Made by a program: the position numbers and the translations under genes. A stretch of 64,000 nucleotides of DNA, taken from the NCBI RefSeq assembly GCF_010091925.1, contig NZ_WVID01000001.1:186001-250000 (forward strand), in the 5' to 3' direction. Under the pieces are notes generated by a model. It was given only the letters and a program-made list of their open reading frames with translations. It was not told where the DNA came from and did no database searches. The stretch is from Nostoc sp. B(2019). Its GTDB lineage: Bacteria; Cyanobacteriota; Cyanobacteriia; Cyanobacteriales; Nostocaceae. Below are positions 54,594-63,561 of the stretch, piece after piece (the first letter of the stretch is position 1; every line of letters starts with the position of its first letter).

Positions 54594-55484
54594 ATGCTCA
54601 CGTCGGAGGCAAAAAAGCCACTGACTATCCCACCCAGGGAATTTTTAGCGCCTCCCGGTGATTTTAATCCAACGCTGCTGCTGTTTTTAACAGCCGTAGC
54701 GATACTGGTGTTATCTAACTTTGGTTACTGGCTGTGGCAATGGCCGCACTGGCTGTGCTTTAGTGTTAATACTATTGCCTTGCATTGCAGTGGAACGGTA
54801 ATTCACGACGCTTGTCACCAATCTGCCCATCGCAACCGGGTGATGAACGCGATGTTAGGGCATGGTAGTGCATTGATGTTAGCTTTTGCCTTTCCGGTGT
54901 TTACGCGGGTACATCTACAGCATCATGCCCATGTCAACCATCCTAAAGACGACCCAGATCATTATGTTTCTACGGGTGGGCCGCTATGGCTGATTGCGGT
55001 CAGGTTTTTGTACCATGAGATATTTTTCTTTCAAAGGCAACTGTGGCGTAAATATGAGCTACTGGAATGGTTCATCAGCCGCTTGATTGTGGGTTTAATT
55101 GTTTATATCTCAGTGCAATACCATTTTTTGGGTTACATTCTCAATTTTTGGTTTATACCAACATTTGTGGTGGGGATAACACTGGGATTATTTTTTGATT
55201 ATTTACCTCATCGTCCCTTTGCAGAGCGCGATCGCTGGAAAAATGCTCGCGTCTATCCTCATCCAATTCTGAATGTCTTAATTTTAGGGCAGAACTACCA
55301 CTTAATTCACCATCTCTGGCCTTCTGTTCCTTGGTATAATTATCAGCCGACCTATTACCTTATGAAACCCCTTTTAGATGAAAAAGACTGTTATCAAACT
55401 TCAGGATTGCTACAAAGAAAAGACTTTTTTGAGTTTGTTTATGACATCTTTTTAGGAATTCGGTTTCAGCATCATAAAGAATAG
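54594..55484 (+). CDS. crtR: beta-carotene hydroxylase CrtR
   Basis: A 296-residue membrane desaturase-superfamily enzyme that hydroxylates beta-carotene to zeaxanthin (and related carotenoids). The His boxes are HDACHQSAH, HLQHHAHVNH and HLIHHLWPSVPW; four or so membrane helices. The start at 54594 has AAAGGAG six bases upstream, while a TTG 21 bases earlier overlaps that site. Single gene. Confidence 0.9.
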   Translation: MLTSEAKKPLTIPPREFLAPPGDFNPTLLLFLTAVAILVLSNFGYWLWQWPHWLCFSVNTIALHCSGTVIHDACHQSAHRNRVMNAMLGHGSALMLAFAFPVFTRVHLQHHAHVNHPKDDPDHYVSTGGPLWLIAVRFLYHEIFFFQRQLWRKYELLEWFISRLIVGLIVYISVQYHFLGYILNFWFIPTFVVGITLGLFFDYLPHRPFAERDRWKNARVYPHPILNVLILGQNYHLIHHLWPSVPWYNYQPTYYLMKPLLDEKDCYQTSGLLQRKDFFEFVYDIFLGIRFQHHKE

Positions 55485-55787
55485 AGTTGTTGTATAAAGC
55501 GATCGCGTAGTTAGCATGTGTGCAACACCTCATCTTCCGATCCTAGCTCTCGCCGTCTCGGATTGTACTTGAGGCGATTGGAAAACGCTATTTTACAATA
55601 AACGGATGAGAGAACCGACGGGGGCGCAGCTAGGAACTTTGTATCGGCCTTGTCATATCAAAAAATTAAGAAATATGAGGGTAGGCAAACCGCCTGCCCT
55701 ATCTCCTAGCTAATGCTAATGATCTCATCGTTGATTACCAATTTGAAATCAGAGGCATCGCAAGCAGTACGAAATCCCTTAATACAC
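55485..55787. other. 303-bp intergenic region between convergent genes
   Basis: Includes a HIP1 octamer at 55500-55507 region and an inverted pair GGGTAGGC / GCCTGCCC near 55679-55702. No gene or clear terminator with a T run. Confidence 0.4.
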
Positions 55788-56207
55788 TTAAGTATTTGGC
55801 ACTTTTGACCTAATTGCTTGTTGTGATTGTAACGACTGAGGTAAACTCCAGTCGGGACGCAAACTAGCAGCGTTACGCAAATAGATATGGTGAATTGGGG
55901 CGGAGGCTGGCAGGTAAGCGTGGACTAACAACCGGATGCAGAACTCTAAGCTGCCTTTGACATGCATTTGCTGCACATCTAGCATAGCCACATTATCCCA
56001 GTCAGGACGCGTTCTGGCGATCGCAGCTGGAAAAATAGCATCCAAATCGCGTGTTACTGAGAAAGTAACACTAATAATCTCCGTTGGCTGGAGTTGATTC
56101 CGGTTTTCTAGTTCATCTAGTAGTTCCGTAACCACTTCTCGGATTGCCTCATCAGTATTTTCTGAAACGGTTGTTGCTCCACGAATAGCCCGCATTTGCC
56201 ACTCCAC
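55788..56207 (-). CDS. aroH: chorismate mutase, AroH type
   Basis: A 139-residue enzyme converting chorismate to prephenate for Phe/Tyr synthesis. The AroH-type trimer fold shows MRAIRGATTVSENTDEAIRE, EIISVTFSVTRDLDAIFPAA and IHHIYLRNAASLRPD with the catalytic Arg residues. The GTG at 56207 is chosen as start because AGGAGG lies eight bases upstream; the ATG at 56195 is an alternative. It lies downstream of sppA on the same strand, a pairing common in cyanobacteria. Confidence 0.88.
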   Translation of the reverse strand: MEWQMRAIRGATTVSENTDEAIREVVTELLDELENRNQLQPTEIISVTFSVTRDLDAIFPAAIARTRPDWDNVAMLDVQQMHVKGSLEFCIRLLVHAYLPASAPIHHIYLRNAASLRPDWSLPQSLQSQQAIRSKVPNT

Positions 56208-56281
56208 GCCAAAATCCTCCTCATATTTAGTCAAGGGGAGCCAGCGCCGTGGGCGGGTTTCCCGACTTGAGGCGACTGGCG

Positions 56282-56352
56282 TTCAAGGGTCAAGGGTCAA
56301 GGGTCAAGGGTCATTACTTTTGACTTTTGACCTTGGACTTTTGACTCTTGAC
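56282..56352. repeat. heptamer tandem repeat (TCAAGGG)n with inverted tail
   Basis: Five tandem TCAAGGG units followed by a stretch of CTTTTGAC/CTTGGAC/CTTTTGAC/CTCTTGAC, partly complementary to the first part. It lies between aroH and sppA. Confidence 0.75.
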
Positions 56353-56363
56353 GATACATTCAT

Positions 56364-57185
56364 TTATGGTCTATACAACCATAGAGGTAAACCGCTGGTG
56401 GACATTTCAAATTCCAGCCAATCAATACCAGCTCCAATTCCTGATGAAATCTGACGGCTTCCAGGTAAAACTCGACTCAACAAGGGTTTTCGTTCTTCTA
56501 GGGTGTAGCAGAGCGTTTTTTCCGGGTCAAGACCCACAAGTTCTGCTGTCCAGCGACGGGCATCTTCTTCTGTTCCCAGACGGTCTATAACACCCAACTC
56601 TAAGGCTTGCTGTCCTGTAAAAATGCGACCATCGGCGAAACTTTTAACAGTTTCCACCCCCAAAGAACGTGCTTCGGCAACAGTTTGGACAAATTGTTGA
56701 TAACTTATATCAATCAACTCTTGTAGGATGCTTTCTTCTGGTTCAGTCAGTTCCCGGTCGAAAGCTAAAATGTCTTTGTAGGGGCCAGACTTAATTACCT
56801 TGAAGGAAACACCGATTTTTTCTAGCAAGCGTTCTAAGTTATTTCCACGCAGAATCACACCAATGCTACCTGTAATCGTACCGGGGTTAGCCATGATGTG
56901 CTCGGCTCCCATACCAATGTAGACGCCTCCAGAAGCCGAAATATTGCCAAAGCTGGCAACAATTTTGATTTTTTCGCGCAAACGCTTGAGGGCGCTGTAG
57001 ATTTCTTGGGAATCTCCCACTGTACCGCCAGGACTATCGATACGTAGCAGTAATGCTGGAAATTTTTTTTCCTCTACAGTTTTTAGGGCTTCTAACACGC
57101 GTTTGCGAGTAGCACTGGCGATCGCACCAGTAATTTCAATCCGCGCAATTTGTTTACGAAACTTGGGCTTAAACGGCCAAACCAT
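56364..57185 (-). CDS. sppA: signal peptide peptidase SppA (S49 family)
   Basis: A 273-residue serine protease that degrades cleaved signal peptides at the membrane. Start at the ATG 57185; an upstream TTG at 57215 is possible. LLRIDSPGGTVGDSQEIYSA, the catalytic Ser in SFGNISASGGVYIGMGA and Lys in VIKSGPYKDI are present. This is the short (single-domain) form with no obvious N-terminal membrane helix. Upstream of aroH, probably co-transcribed. Confidence 0.9.
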   Translation of the reverse strand: MVWPFKPKFRKQIARIEITGAIASATRKRVLEALKTVEEKKFPALLLRIDSPGGTVGDSQEIYSALKRLREKIKIVASFGNISASGGVYIGMGAEHIMANPGTITGSIGVILRGNNLERLLEKIGVSFKVIKSGPYKDILAFDRELTEPEESILQELIDISYQQFVQTVAEARSLGVETVKSFADGRIFTGQQALELGVIDRLGTEEDARRWTAELVGLDPEKTLCYTLEERKPLLSRVLPGSRQISSGIGAGIDWLEFEMSTSGLPLWLYRP

Positions 57186-57656
57186 GAGTGTTAAAATACC
57201 TCGTAATAAACTCAATATAAAATGCCCAGCGGTCAGACTACTTGCTTTGCTTTGTTAAGAAACATGAGCAGGCATTATACCAATCAGCATTTTAATGAAG
57301 TTTTTATGTTTTGTTATCTTCGTAAATGTCAATCCAGTCATAGAAGATGTTAGCCAGAACAAAATGCTTTGCCAGAGCTTAGTGTCCAGCGCTATAGTTT
57401 AACACACCTGACTTTAGCTATTACAGTTTAATAAATGTATCAGCCTGAGTAAATTCCTTAGTCATTAGTAACTAATAACTAATGATTTATAGTTAATAAG
57501 TATTTAATTAATTCGGCACTCAATTTAATTAATAAAAATTTATTCAGAAGTACTAATCCTTAACTAAGTTAGAACTAGTAACAACTTACACTTTCGGGAA
57601 TATCACTTTTTCATCTCATTGTGCAGTCTATGAGTACCTCACGAAACTGTTGCTAC
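57186..57656. other. 471-bp intergenic region, no gene seen
   Basis: AT-rich, with one stretch of TTAGTAACTAATAACTAATG (57466-57484) of the heptamer-repeat type. Probably carries the sppA promoter. Confidence 0.4.
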
Positions 57657-57953
57657 TCAGGAATCTATGCGTAAAATTTGACAGCGATAATAAGCGTACA
57701 TATCAAACAGTGCGCCGACGAAACTACAAGTCAAACTAATCACAAATAGTCCCCGTAGGGAAGTCCCACTACCAAAGGTGGCAAGAAAATGTAAAATCTG
57801 AGTTGCGATCGCCTCAGTCAATTCTTCTAAGCCAGGAAAATAACCCATGAGGGATAGAAGCAGCAATACACCCCCAACTAGGAACATGGGAGCAACAAAA
57901 CTAAAAATGATTGTTAGTAGCAGGGAGCGGAGAAAATTAGTAAAAATGGTCAT
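57657..57953 (-). CDS. small membrane protein, conserved in cyanobacteria
   Basis: A 98-residue protein with two hydrophobic helices (residues about 8-40, FSFVAPMFLVGGVLLLLSLM, and 65-90, GLFVISLTCSFVGALFDMYA) joined by an amphipathic loop. I recognise no named family. ATG start, monocistronic. Confidence 0.65.
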   Translation of the reverse strand: MTIFTNFLRSLLLTIIFSFVAPMFLVGGVLLLLSLMGYFPGLEELTEAIATQILHFLATFGSGTSLRGLFVISLTCSFVGALFDMYAYYRCQILRIDS

Positions 57954-58407
57954 CTAGAACAAGCTCCGTGAGTAAAGATGACAATAGCTGGATAGCTTTA
58001 TGTCATTTTCTACAATACGTGCGATCGCTTCTGAGCAGACAAACTGTCAAAAATCTTAAGTTTTCATTAAAAGAAATGGCAAGCTGTGACACCAGATGCA
58101 GGGGACATCAAAAAGGGCTGGAATCTATAAAACCCCCGAAAAATCAAGCTTATGGTCAAAGATAGTCACTATTTATTGCGTCAAAGCACGCTTGAAAACA
58201 GCTTAATTTTCTGAGAGGAGCTTTAAACTAAGTTAATGTTCAGCCCCGACAAGAGGAAGGGGGGAGCAGGGGGGAAGTTGCAGTAAGTCTTTCCCCTCTG
58301 CCTTCTAACTCTTGACTGTTGACTTTAGACTAATGACTAATGACCGATGCCCAATGCCCCACGACTTTCGCTATTCTTAAGGCAGTTACCGAGTTAGCTA
58401 TAGAACA
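57954..58407. other. 454-bp intergenic region
   Basis: No gene: a 65-codon frame at 57968 begins with GTG and reads as composition. Part is purine-rich (58250-58275) and part is heptamer-like (TGACTAATGAC near 58320-58350). It must hold the promoter of the mlaE gene, which starts with TTG. Confidence 0.45.
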
Positions 58408-59205
58408 TTGAGCGAGACTACATCCAAATCCAGTTTAGGAGAATGGAGTCAGCGGTTGCTGGCGGCGATTTTTTTGGGTGGACAAGTACTAGTTCACCTC
58501 CTGAGAGGCAAAATCCATCGGCGCAATACCTTAGATCAAATGGCAGCAGTTGGGCCAGATTCTCTGTTTATTGCCCTCTTGACAGCTATTTTTGTCGGAG
58601 CAGTGTTTACTATTCAGGTAGCACGGGAATTTATCAACTTTGGCGCTGGAAACATCGTCGGTGGTGTGCTATCCGTAGCATTGACACGAGAATTGACGCC
58701 CGTGCTGACAGCAGTGATTTTGGCGGGGCGAGTTGGTTCCGCTTTTGCAGCGGAAATCGGCACAATGCGGGTAACAGAACAAATCGATGCCATGTTGATG
58801 TTAAAAACCGACCCCATTGATTACCTAGTTATTCCCCGTGTTCTGGCTTGCTGCTTAATGCTGCCAATTTTAACCCTTCTGTCTTTGGTAACAGGGATGT
58901 TAGGAGGCTTAATAATTGCAACGAATATCTACAACCTCTCCGACACAGTGTTCCTAGACTCGGCCCGTAACTTTCTCGGCATCTGGGATATTTTTAGCGC
59001 CATGATTAAGGCGTGTTGCTTCGGCGTTTTAATTGCCGTAATTGGTTGCAGTTGGGGCTTGACGACAACAGGGGGAGCTAAAGGAGTAGGACAATCAACC
59101 ACAACGGCTGTTGTTACCGCCTTGCTAATTATATTTATTAGCAACTTCTTTCTTTCGTGGTTAATGTTTCAAGGGGCTGGTAGTGCATTTCTACCAGAAT
59201 TTTAG
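58408..59205 (+). CDS. MlaE-family lipid ABC transporter permease
   Basis: A 265-residue inner membrane permease of the MlaE/Ycf63 family that moves phospholipids or other lipids between membranes with an Mcl/Mla ATPase and an MCE protein (neither is in this window). Marks are VGAVFTIQVAREFINFGAGN, TRELTPVLTAVILAGRVGS, EIGTMRVTEQIDAMLMLKTD. Starts with TTG. First gene of a plus-strand group with DUF3119, DUF3086 and plsY. Confidence 0.9.
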   Translation: MSETTSKSSLGEWSQRLLAAIFLGGQVLVHLLRGKIHRRNTLDQMAAVGPDSLFIALLTAIFVGAVFTIQVAREFINFGAGNIVGGVLSVALTRELTPVLTAVILAGRVGSAFAAEIGTMRVTEQIDAMLMLKTDPIDYLVIPRVLACCLMLPILTLLSLVTGMLGGLIIATNIYNLSDTVFLDSARNFLGIWDIFSAMIKACCFGVLIAVIGCSWGLTTTGGAKGVGQSTTTAVVTALLIIFISNFFLSWLMFQGAGSAFLPEF

Positions 59206-59312
59206 TTGCTACACGACAGCGATGAATCATCCTGATCAATAACTTCGCATCTCCTAACCCTTGAAATCCTAGAATAGGAGAAATATCTAGTAACAAAGCA
59301 GGATTTAAGACT

Positions 59313-59699
59313 GTGACCAGTTCATTTGCTCCTGAGTCCACATCAACTGTGGAACTTAAGCCTAGTTACAATATACCTGTAGTGTTGGTGATCGCCGCTA
59401 TTCCAGTGCTGATAGTACAACCTTGGGTAGGCTTCGCTTTAGCACTATTTGGTTTGTTTCTCATGTTTCAGGCATTAACACTGCGTCTACAATTTACCGC
59501 CACTGACTTAGATCTTTACAGAGGCGAAAAATTAATTCGCCGCTTTCCCTACCAGGAATGGCAAAACTGGCGGATCTTCTGGAATGGAGTTCCCATCTTG
59601 CTTTATTTTAAAGAAATTAAAAGCATTCACTTTTTGCCGATTTTATTTGACCCCAACACGCTGAAAAATTGCCTAGAACACCGTTGTCCACGTATTTAG
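59313..59699 (+). CDS. DUF3119 family protein
   Basis: A 128-residue protein with two closely spaced N-terminal membrane helices (VVLVIAAIPVLIV, FALALFGLFLMFQ), then a PH-like beta domain (LDLYRGEKLIRRFPYQEWQN, and ILLYFKEIKSIHFLPILFDP). It fits DUF3119. GTG start. It is 107 bases after the mlaE gene and in many cyanobacteria travels with it, which suggests a part in lipid transport (inference). Confidence 0.85.
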   Translation: MTSSFAPESTSTVELKPSYNIPVVLVIAAIPVLIVQPWVGFALALFGLFLMFQALTLRLQFTATDLDLYRGEKLIRRFPYQEWQNWRIFWNGVPILLYFKEIKSIHFLPILFDPNTLKNCLEHRCPRI

Positions 59700-59739
59700 T
59701 GCCGAGTAATTAGTGCTGAGTTCTGAGTCTAGATTCGGA

Positions 59740-59905
59740 ACTACTCAAGACGAGCGCGAGAAGTTTGTAGCAAGATCCCGTAGGGTGCGGCGGCTTTCTC
59801 ACTTTGTTGACCAATCAAGTCTTCTGCCAAAGGGAGACGCCCGCCGTAGGATGCCCGTACCCCTACGCAAAAACCAAGCTACGCGTAGCGTATCCTTTAA
59901 AAGAA
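59740..59905. repeat. repeat-rich spacer with second 36-bp copy
   Basis: Contains CGTACCCCTACGCAAAAACC then AAGCTACGCGTAGCGT (59856-59891), the partner of 52268-52303. The open frame of 78 codons across it is an artefact of the repeat. Confidence 0.65.
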
Positions 59906-59997
59906 GGGCTGTAGGGCGATTGGTGGCTCAAGACTCAAGACTCTTGTAATATTTCTGAAAGCTATTTATTCGCGTCATAGGAATTACACTATTGTTT

Positions 59998-61287
59998 ATG
60001 AACCCAGAGGAATCTCAAACCCCAGAACCAATTGATGAATGGTTGCCAGAAAAACAAGAACAGAGCAATGCTATTGAACATCCAGAAAATCCACCTATTG
60101 AGTCAGTAGTGGAAACAGAAACCCTGAGTTTATCAGTTGACAATCAAGATGATGCAACTTTTGAGCAGTCCATCTCCAATGCAGAAGTTATAGAATCTAC
60201 AACTGAGCTAACAGAAGACTCAACTGGCGAACTTGTGGCGCAGTTAGAAGCAGAAACTACCGCGCTGGAGTCAGAAATAGAATCAGAATCACAAGATAAT
60301 TTACTATACGCAGAAACAGAGCAACGACTGGCAGAGTTGCAACGTACTGAAGCAGCCCTTAAAGAAGAAATAGCCACACTGCAAGCATCCTACAAAACAC
60401 TTCAAACACAAATTGGTGAGACTCAAACTGCACTGGGACGACTTGTGCAAGAATCGTTGGCACAGTTAGAACAGCGCAAACAAGCACTACAAATTTCTGT
60501 AGAACAACTGGAACGCCGTCAAGACCGTATCCGCAACGAGATGCGAACCACTTTTGCAGGAGCATCCCAAGATTTGGCAATTAGGGTGCAGGGTTTTAAA
60601 GACTATCTCACGGGTAGTTTACAGGATTTGGCAGCAGCAGCAGAGCAGTTACAACTAATGCCTGCTGTAACCGAACGAGAAAAACCAATTGCTAGAGAAG
60701 CTAAACCAGTTGAATCGCAGCCTGGTACACCACAATTTGCCCAACAGCAGTTTCAAGACGCTACAAAGCAAATTCGTCGCTTAATTGACCAATATCGTAC
60801 TAAACCAGATTATTACGGCCCTGCATGGCAACTGCGCCGCACCTTTGAACCAGTCCACGCTGAACGAGTCTCTAACTGGTTTTTCAGCCAAGGAGGACGG
60901 GGTGCTTTACGAACAATGGGTAGTCGCTTGCAGAATATCTTGATTGCCTCAGCAGCGATTTCGATATTACATAAGCTGTATGGCGATCGCGTCCGCACGT
61001 TAGTATTAGCAAATACACCAGAACGTTTGGGTGAATGGCGGCGCGGCTTGCAAGACTGTCTGGGAATTGGTCGCCCAGATTTTGGCCCCGACCGAGGATT
61101 GGTATTATTTGAAGCACCTGAAGCCGCAGCTCAAAAAGCAGACCGATTGGTGAAAGCGAATCAACTGCCCTTCATTATCATTGATGATTCAGAGGAGCAA
61201 ATCAGTCTATCTCTGCTGCAATTTCCCTTATGGTTAGCCTTTGCTCCTGACCCCAAAACAGTGAGAAACTATGATGATGATTTCTAA
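59998..61287 (+). CDS. DUF3086 family coiled-coil protein
   Basis: A 429-residue soluble protein from the ATG at 59998 (a TTG two codons earlier is possible). Residues 1-100 are acidic and disordered; about 100-200 form a coiled coil (LQRTEAALKEEIATLQASYK); about 270-429 is the DUF3086 domain (YYGPAWQLRRTFEPVHAERV, LHKLYGDRVRTLVLANTPER, LPFIIIDDSEEQISLSLLQF). Function unknown. It sits between the DUF3119 and plsY genes in the lipid cluster. Confidence 0.85.
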   Translation: MNPEESQTPEPIDEWLPEKQEQSNAIEHPENPPIESVVETETLSLSVDNQDDATFEQSISNAEVIESTTELTEDSTGELVAQLEAETTALESEIESESQDNLLYAETEQRLAELQRTEAALKEEIATLQASYKTLQTQIGETQTALGRLVQESLAQLEQRKQALQISVEQLERRQDRIRNEMRTTFAGASQDLAIRVQGFKDYLTGSLQDLAAAAEQLQLMPAVTEREKPIAREAKPVESQPGTPQFAQQQFQDATKQIRRLIDQYRTKPDYYGPAWQLRRTFEPVHAERVSNWFFSQGGRGALRTMGSRLQNILIASAAISILHKLYGDRVRTLVLANTPERLGEWRRGLQDCLGIGRPDFGPDRGLVLFEAPEAAAQKADRLVKANQLPFIIIDDSEEQISLSLLQFPLWLAFAPDPKTVRNYDDDF

Positions 61288-61305
61288 TTAGTCATTGGTC
61301 ATTGG

Positions 61306-61339
61306 TCAAAAGTCCACAGTTACGACTCTGGACTTTTGA
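61306..61339. repeat. 11-bp hairpin between DUF3086 gene and plsY
   Basis: TCAAAAGTCCA (61306-61316) with TGGACTTTTGA (61329-61339). No T run follows. It belongs to the TTTTGACT/AGTCAAAA family of spacer sequences also seen near 56330 and could attenuate rather than end transcription. Confidence 0.5.
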
Positions 61340-61369
61340 CTTTCTGGAATTTTGAATCTTAAATTTTTT

Positions 61370-62050
61370 ATGGCTATTTGGTTAACCGGATGTGTGGTAA
61401 TTGTGGTCATAGCTTACCTATTGGGTTCTTTCCCCACTGGGTACATCGCTGTGAAGCAGTTAAAAGGTATTGATATTCGCGAGGTTGGTTCGGGTTCTAC
61501 CGGAGCAACCAATGTGCTGAGAACCTTGGGAAAAGGGCCAGGAGCATTCGTTTTATTCCTTGATTCCTTAAAAGGAGTATTAGCGATCGCCTTAGTTTAC
61601 TGGTTGTTTAATTTTGCTGCAAATCAAAATTTTATCCCCCCAACGGTAGATGCGAAACTGTGGCAACCGTGGATAGTAACTTTAACTGGGTTAGCTGCCA
61701 TCCTTGGACACAGTAAATCAATTTTTTTGGGTTTTACTGGTGGTAAATCCGTTGCTATCAGCTTAGGAATTTTGTTGGCAATGAGTTGGCAGGTAGGTTT
61801 AGCAACAGCGGGTGTTTTTGCCGTTTGTGCAGCGATATCGCGGATTGTATCATTGAGTTCGATTATGGGTGCGATCGCAGTTCCAATTTTCATGATAGTT
61901 CTGCACCAACCGTTGCCTTATATTCTGTTTGGTATTGCTGGTGGACTGTATGTTATTTTGCGCCACCGAAGTAATATTGAACGGCTGCTTGCAGGTACAG
62001 AGCCAAAAATTGGACAGAGTTTAACGACCGAACCAGAACAAACTGCATAA
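61370..62050 (+). CDS. plsY: acyl phosphate:glycerol-3-phosphate acyltransferase
   Basis: A 226-residue membrane enzyme that makes lysophosphatidate from acyl phosphate and glycerol-3-phosphate, the first step of phospholipid synthesis. Motifs: LLGSFPTGYIAVKQLKGIDI, REVGSGSTGATNVLRTLG, and GHSKSIFLGFTGGKSVAISL, with five or so helices. The ATG at 61370 is chosen over an upstream TTG (61352). Last gene of the mlaE-DUF3119-DUF3086-plsY group. Confidence 0.92.
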   Translation: MAIWLTGCVVIVVIAYLLGSFPTGYIAVKQLKGIDIREVGSGSTGATNVLRTLGKGPGAFVLFLDSLKGVLAIALVYWLFNFAANQNFIPPTVDAKLWQPWIVTLTGLAAILGHSKSIFLGFTGGKSVAISLGILLAMSWQVGLATAGVFAVCAAISRIVSLSSIMGAIAVPIFMIVLHQPLPYILFGIAGGLYVILRHRSNIERLLAGTEPKIGQSLTTEPEQTA

Positions 62051-62243
62051 TTTGGTAAATACCGACATAGATATCTGTAGTTCTTTACTACAGTTAAATC
62101 AAGAATTATGTTAGCTACATTACCAAAAAGTCTCTTAGCAAGGATGCGATCGCTATAATATTTTGCCAAGTCCATCCTATCGGCTTCATCATAAATTCTA
62201 AGGCTTATAGCTAAAATCGGCTCCAACTGAGTGAGAGCTTATC

Positions 62244-63302
62244 TTAATGTCCGGTTTTTTCTTGACAACTTGCCTTTAAGTCAAAACTTTGGCATTCTGT
62301 AGCTTCCAGCAATTGCCTAACCGGATCACCAGGCTGACAACTCATCAAAGTTCCCCCCACAGCAACCAGTGTCACAACAGTTGCTAATCCCAGCACTGTA
62401 GCTCGTTTTCTATGTTGGATTGTACTGACTAAAGTATCTATCCCAGTGGCACTACCGACAACCTCAATTGGCCCAAGTGCTTTTAAAGCCATAGATGCAT
62501 TGGTATAGCGACGTTTCCGGTTAGGTTCTACCATTTTCATCAACCATGACCGAAAACGCGGACTGATGTGGAGAACTAATTGCTGGAAATTAAAGCGATA
62601 GTTATCATCAATTAATTTCCCAATCTCAACAGAACGGGTATTAGTGAGTAAACAAATCAGTGTTGCCCCTAAACTATATAAATCTGACGCCTCAGTGAGA
62701 GCATGACCAAACTGTTCTTCTGGTGGCATGAAACCTGGCGTTCCTGCTACAAAGCTACTAAGAGCTATTTTTGCAACCTGTACCCTAGCCAATCCAAAAT
62801 CAACCAGGTAAGCATTCAGTTGCTCGTCAACTAAAATATTCTCTGGTTTGATATCTCGATGGATAATTGGGTTGACTTGCGTTTGCAGATAAACCAAAAT
62901 TTCTAAAATTGAAAGAGCAATTTGCTTGATTTCTTCAGGATGAAAGCTACGTCTTAATCCTAAAGATGGAGCATTTTTATACTCCTGCACCATATAAAAA
63001 ACCCCTGATGTTTCAAAGGAATCTATATAGCGGGGAATGCGGGAATGATTCAGTTTCTTAAGAATTTCAATTTCCCGCTCGTAAGCTTTCACACCTGACC
63101 AGTCAGTACTCACACTAGTAAATCGGAACTCTTTAATCACCACCTCTTGATCATAGTTGAGGGCATTAGCTAAGTAAGTAATGCGTCCCCCTTCCCGATT
63201 ACGTCCTAGCTCACGAATCACTTTATAGCCTAGCTGGGAAAAATCTGGATGGTGACTTAAGGGAATTACCCTTTTATATCTATTACGCAGATCAAGCTCC
63301 AT
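62244..63302 (-). CDS. Ser/Thr protein kinase with C-terminal membrane anchor
   Basis: A 352-residue Hanks-type kinase. Residues about 25-280 carry VVIKEF (ATP Lys), IHRDIKPENILVDEQ, VDFGLARVQ and GTPGFMPPEEQ. A membrane helix (VLGLATVVTLVAVGGTLMS) lies near residue 310, and a short Cys-containing tail faces the other side, too small to be a sensor domain. The start at 63302 (ATG) is preferred over upstream GTG codons. Substrates unknown; Nostoc genomes carry many such kinases. Confidence 0.88.
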   Translation of the reverse strand: MELDLRNRYKRVIPLSHHPDFSQLGYKVIRELGRNREGGRITYLANALNYDQEVVIKEFRFTSVSTDWSGVKAYEREIEILKKLNHSRIPRYIDSFETSGVFYMVQEYKNAPSLGLRRSFHPEEIKQIALSILEILVYLQTQVNPIIHRDIKPENILVDEQLNAYLVDFGLARVQVAKIALSSFVAGTPGFMPPEEQFGHALTEASDLYSLGATLICLLTNTRSVEIGKLIDDNYRFNFQQLVLHISPRFRSWLMKMVEPNRKRRYTNASMALKALGPIEVVGSATGIDTLVSTIQHRKRATVLGLATVVTLVAVGGTLMSCQPGDPVRQLLEATECQSFDLKASCQEKTGH

Positions 63303-63314
63303 TACACACACCAC

Positions 63315-63561
63315 ATGAGTTTGATTTTGTCAAGGTGCAATTAAAAAATAAGAGACACTGACCCAAATTGTTAGCCGTAGTTTTACACTGCCTGCACCAA
63401 GGCGCATAGCACAAATTTCTTCTTGGTGTGCATCTAGTAGTCTGCCAAAAAACTTGGCGGGTGGGGAAAGGGAAAAGGTTGATTTACCTACCTTATCCTT
63501 TAACCTTTTCCCAATCTACAGGCGTCAATATTTGCGTGGTGAACTACTAGACGCGAAATTA
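63315..63561. other. intergenic, nothing recognised
   Basis: Spacer of about 250 bases between the hydrolase gene and the kinase, containing the kinase promoter. No gene or clear repeat. Confidence 0.4.

Noticed and set aside
57968-58165. 65-codon plus-strand frame
   Set aside because: GTG start, no ribosome binding site, basic low-complexity product.
59713-59949. 78-codon plus-strand frame
   Set aside because: Arises from the GC-rich repeat that includes the 36-bp copy; Arg/Ser-rich translation typical of repeats.
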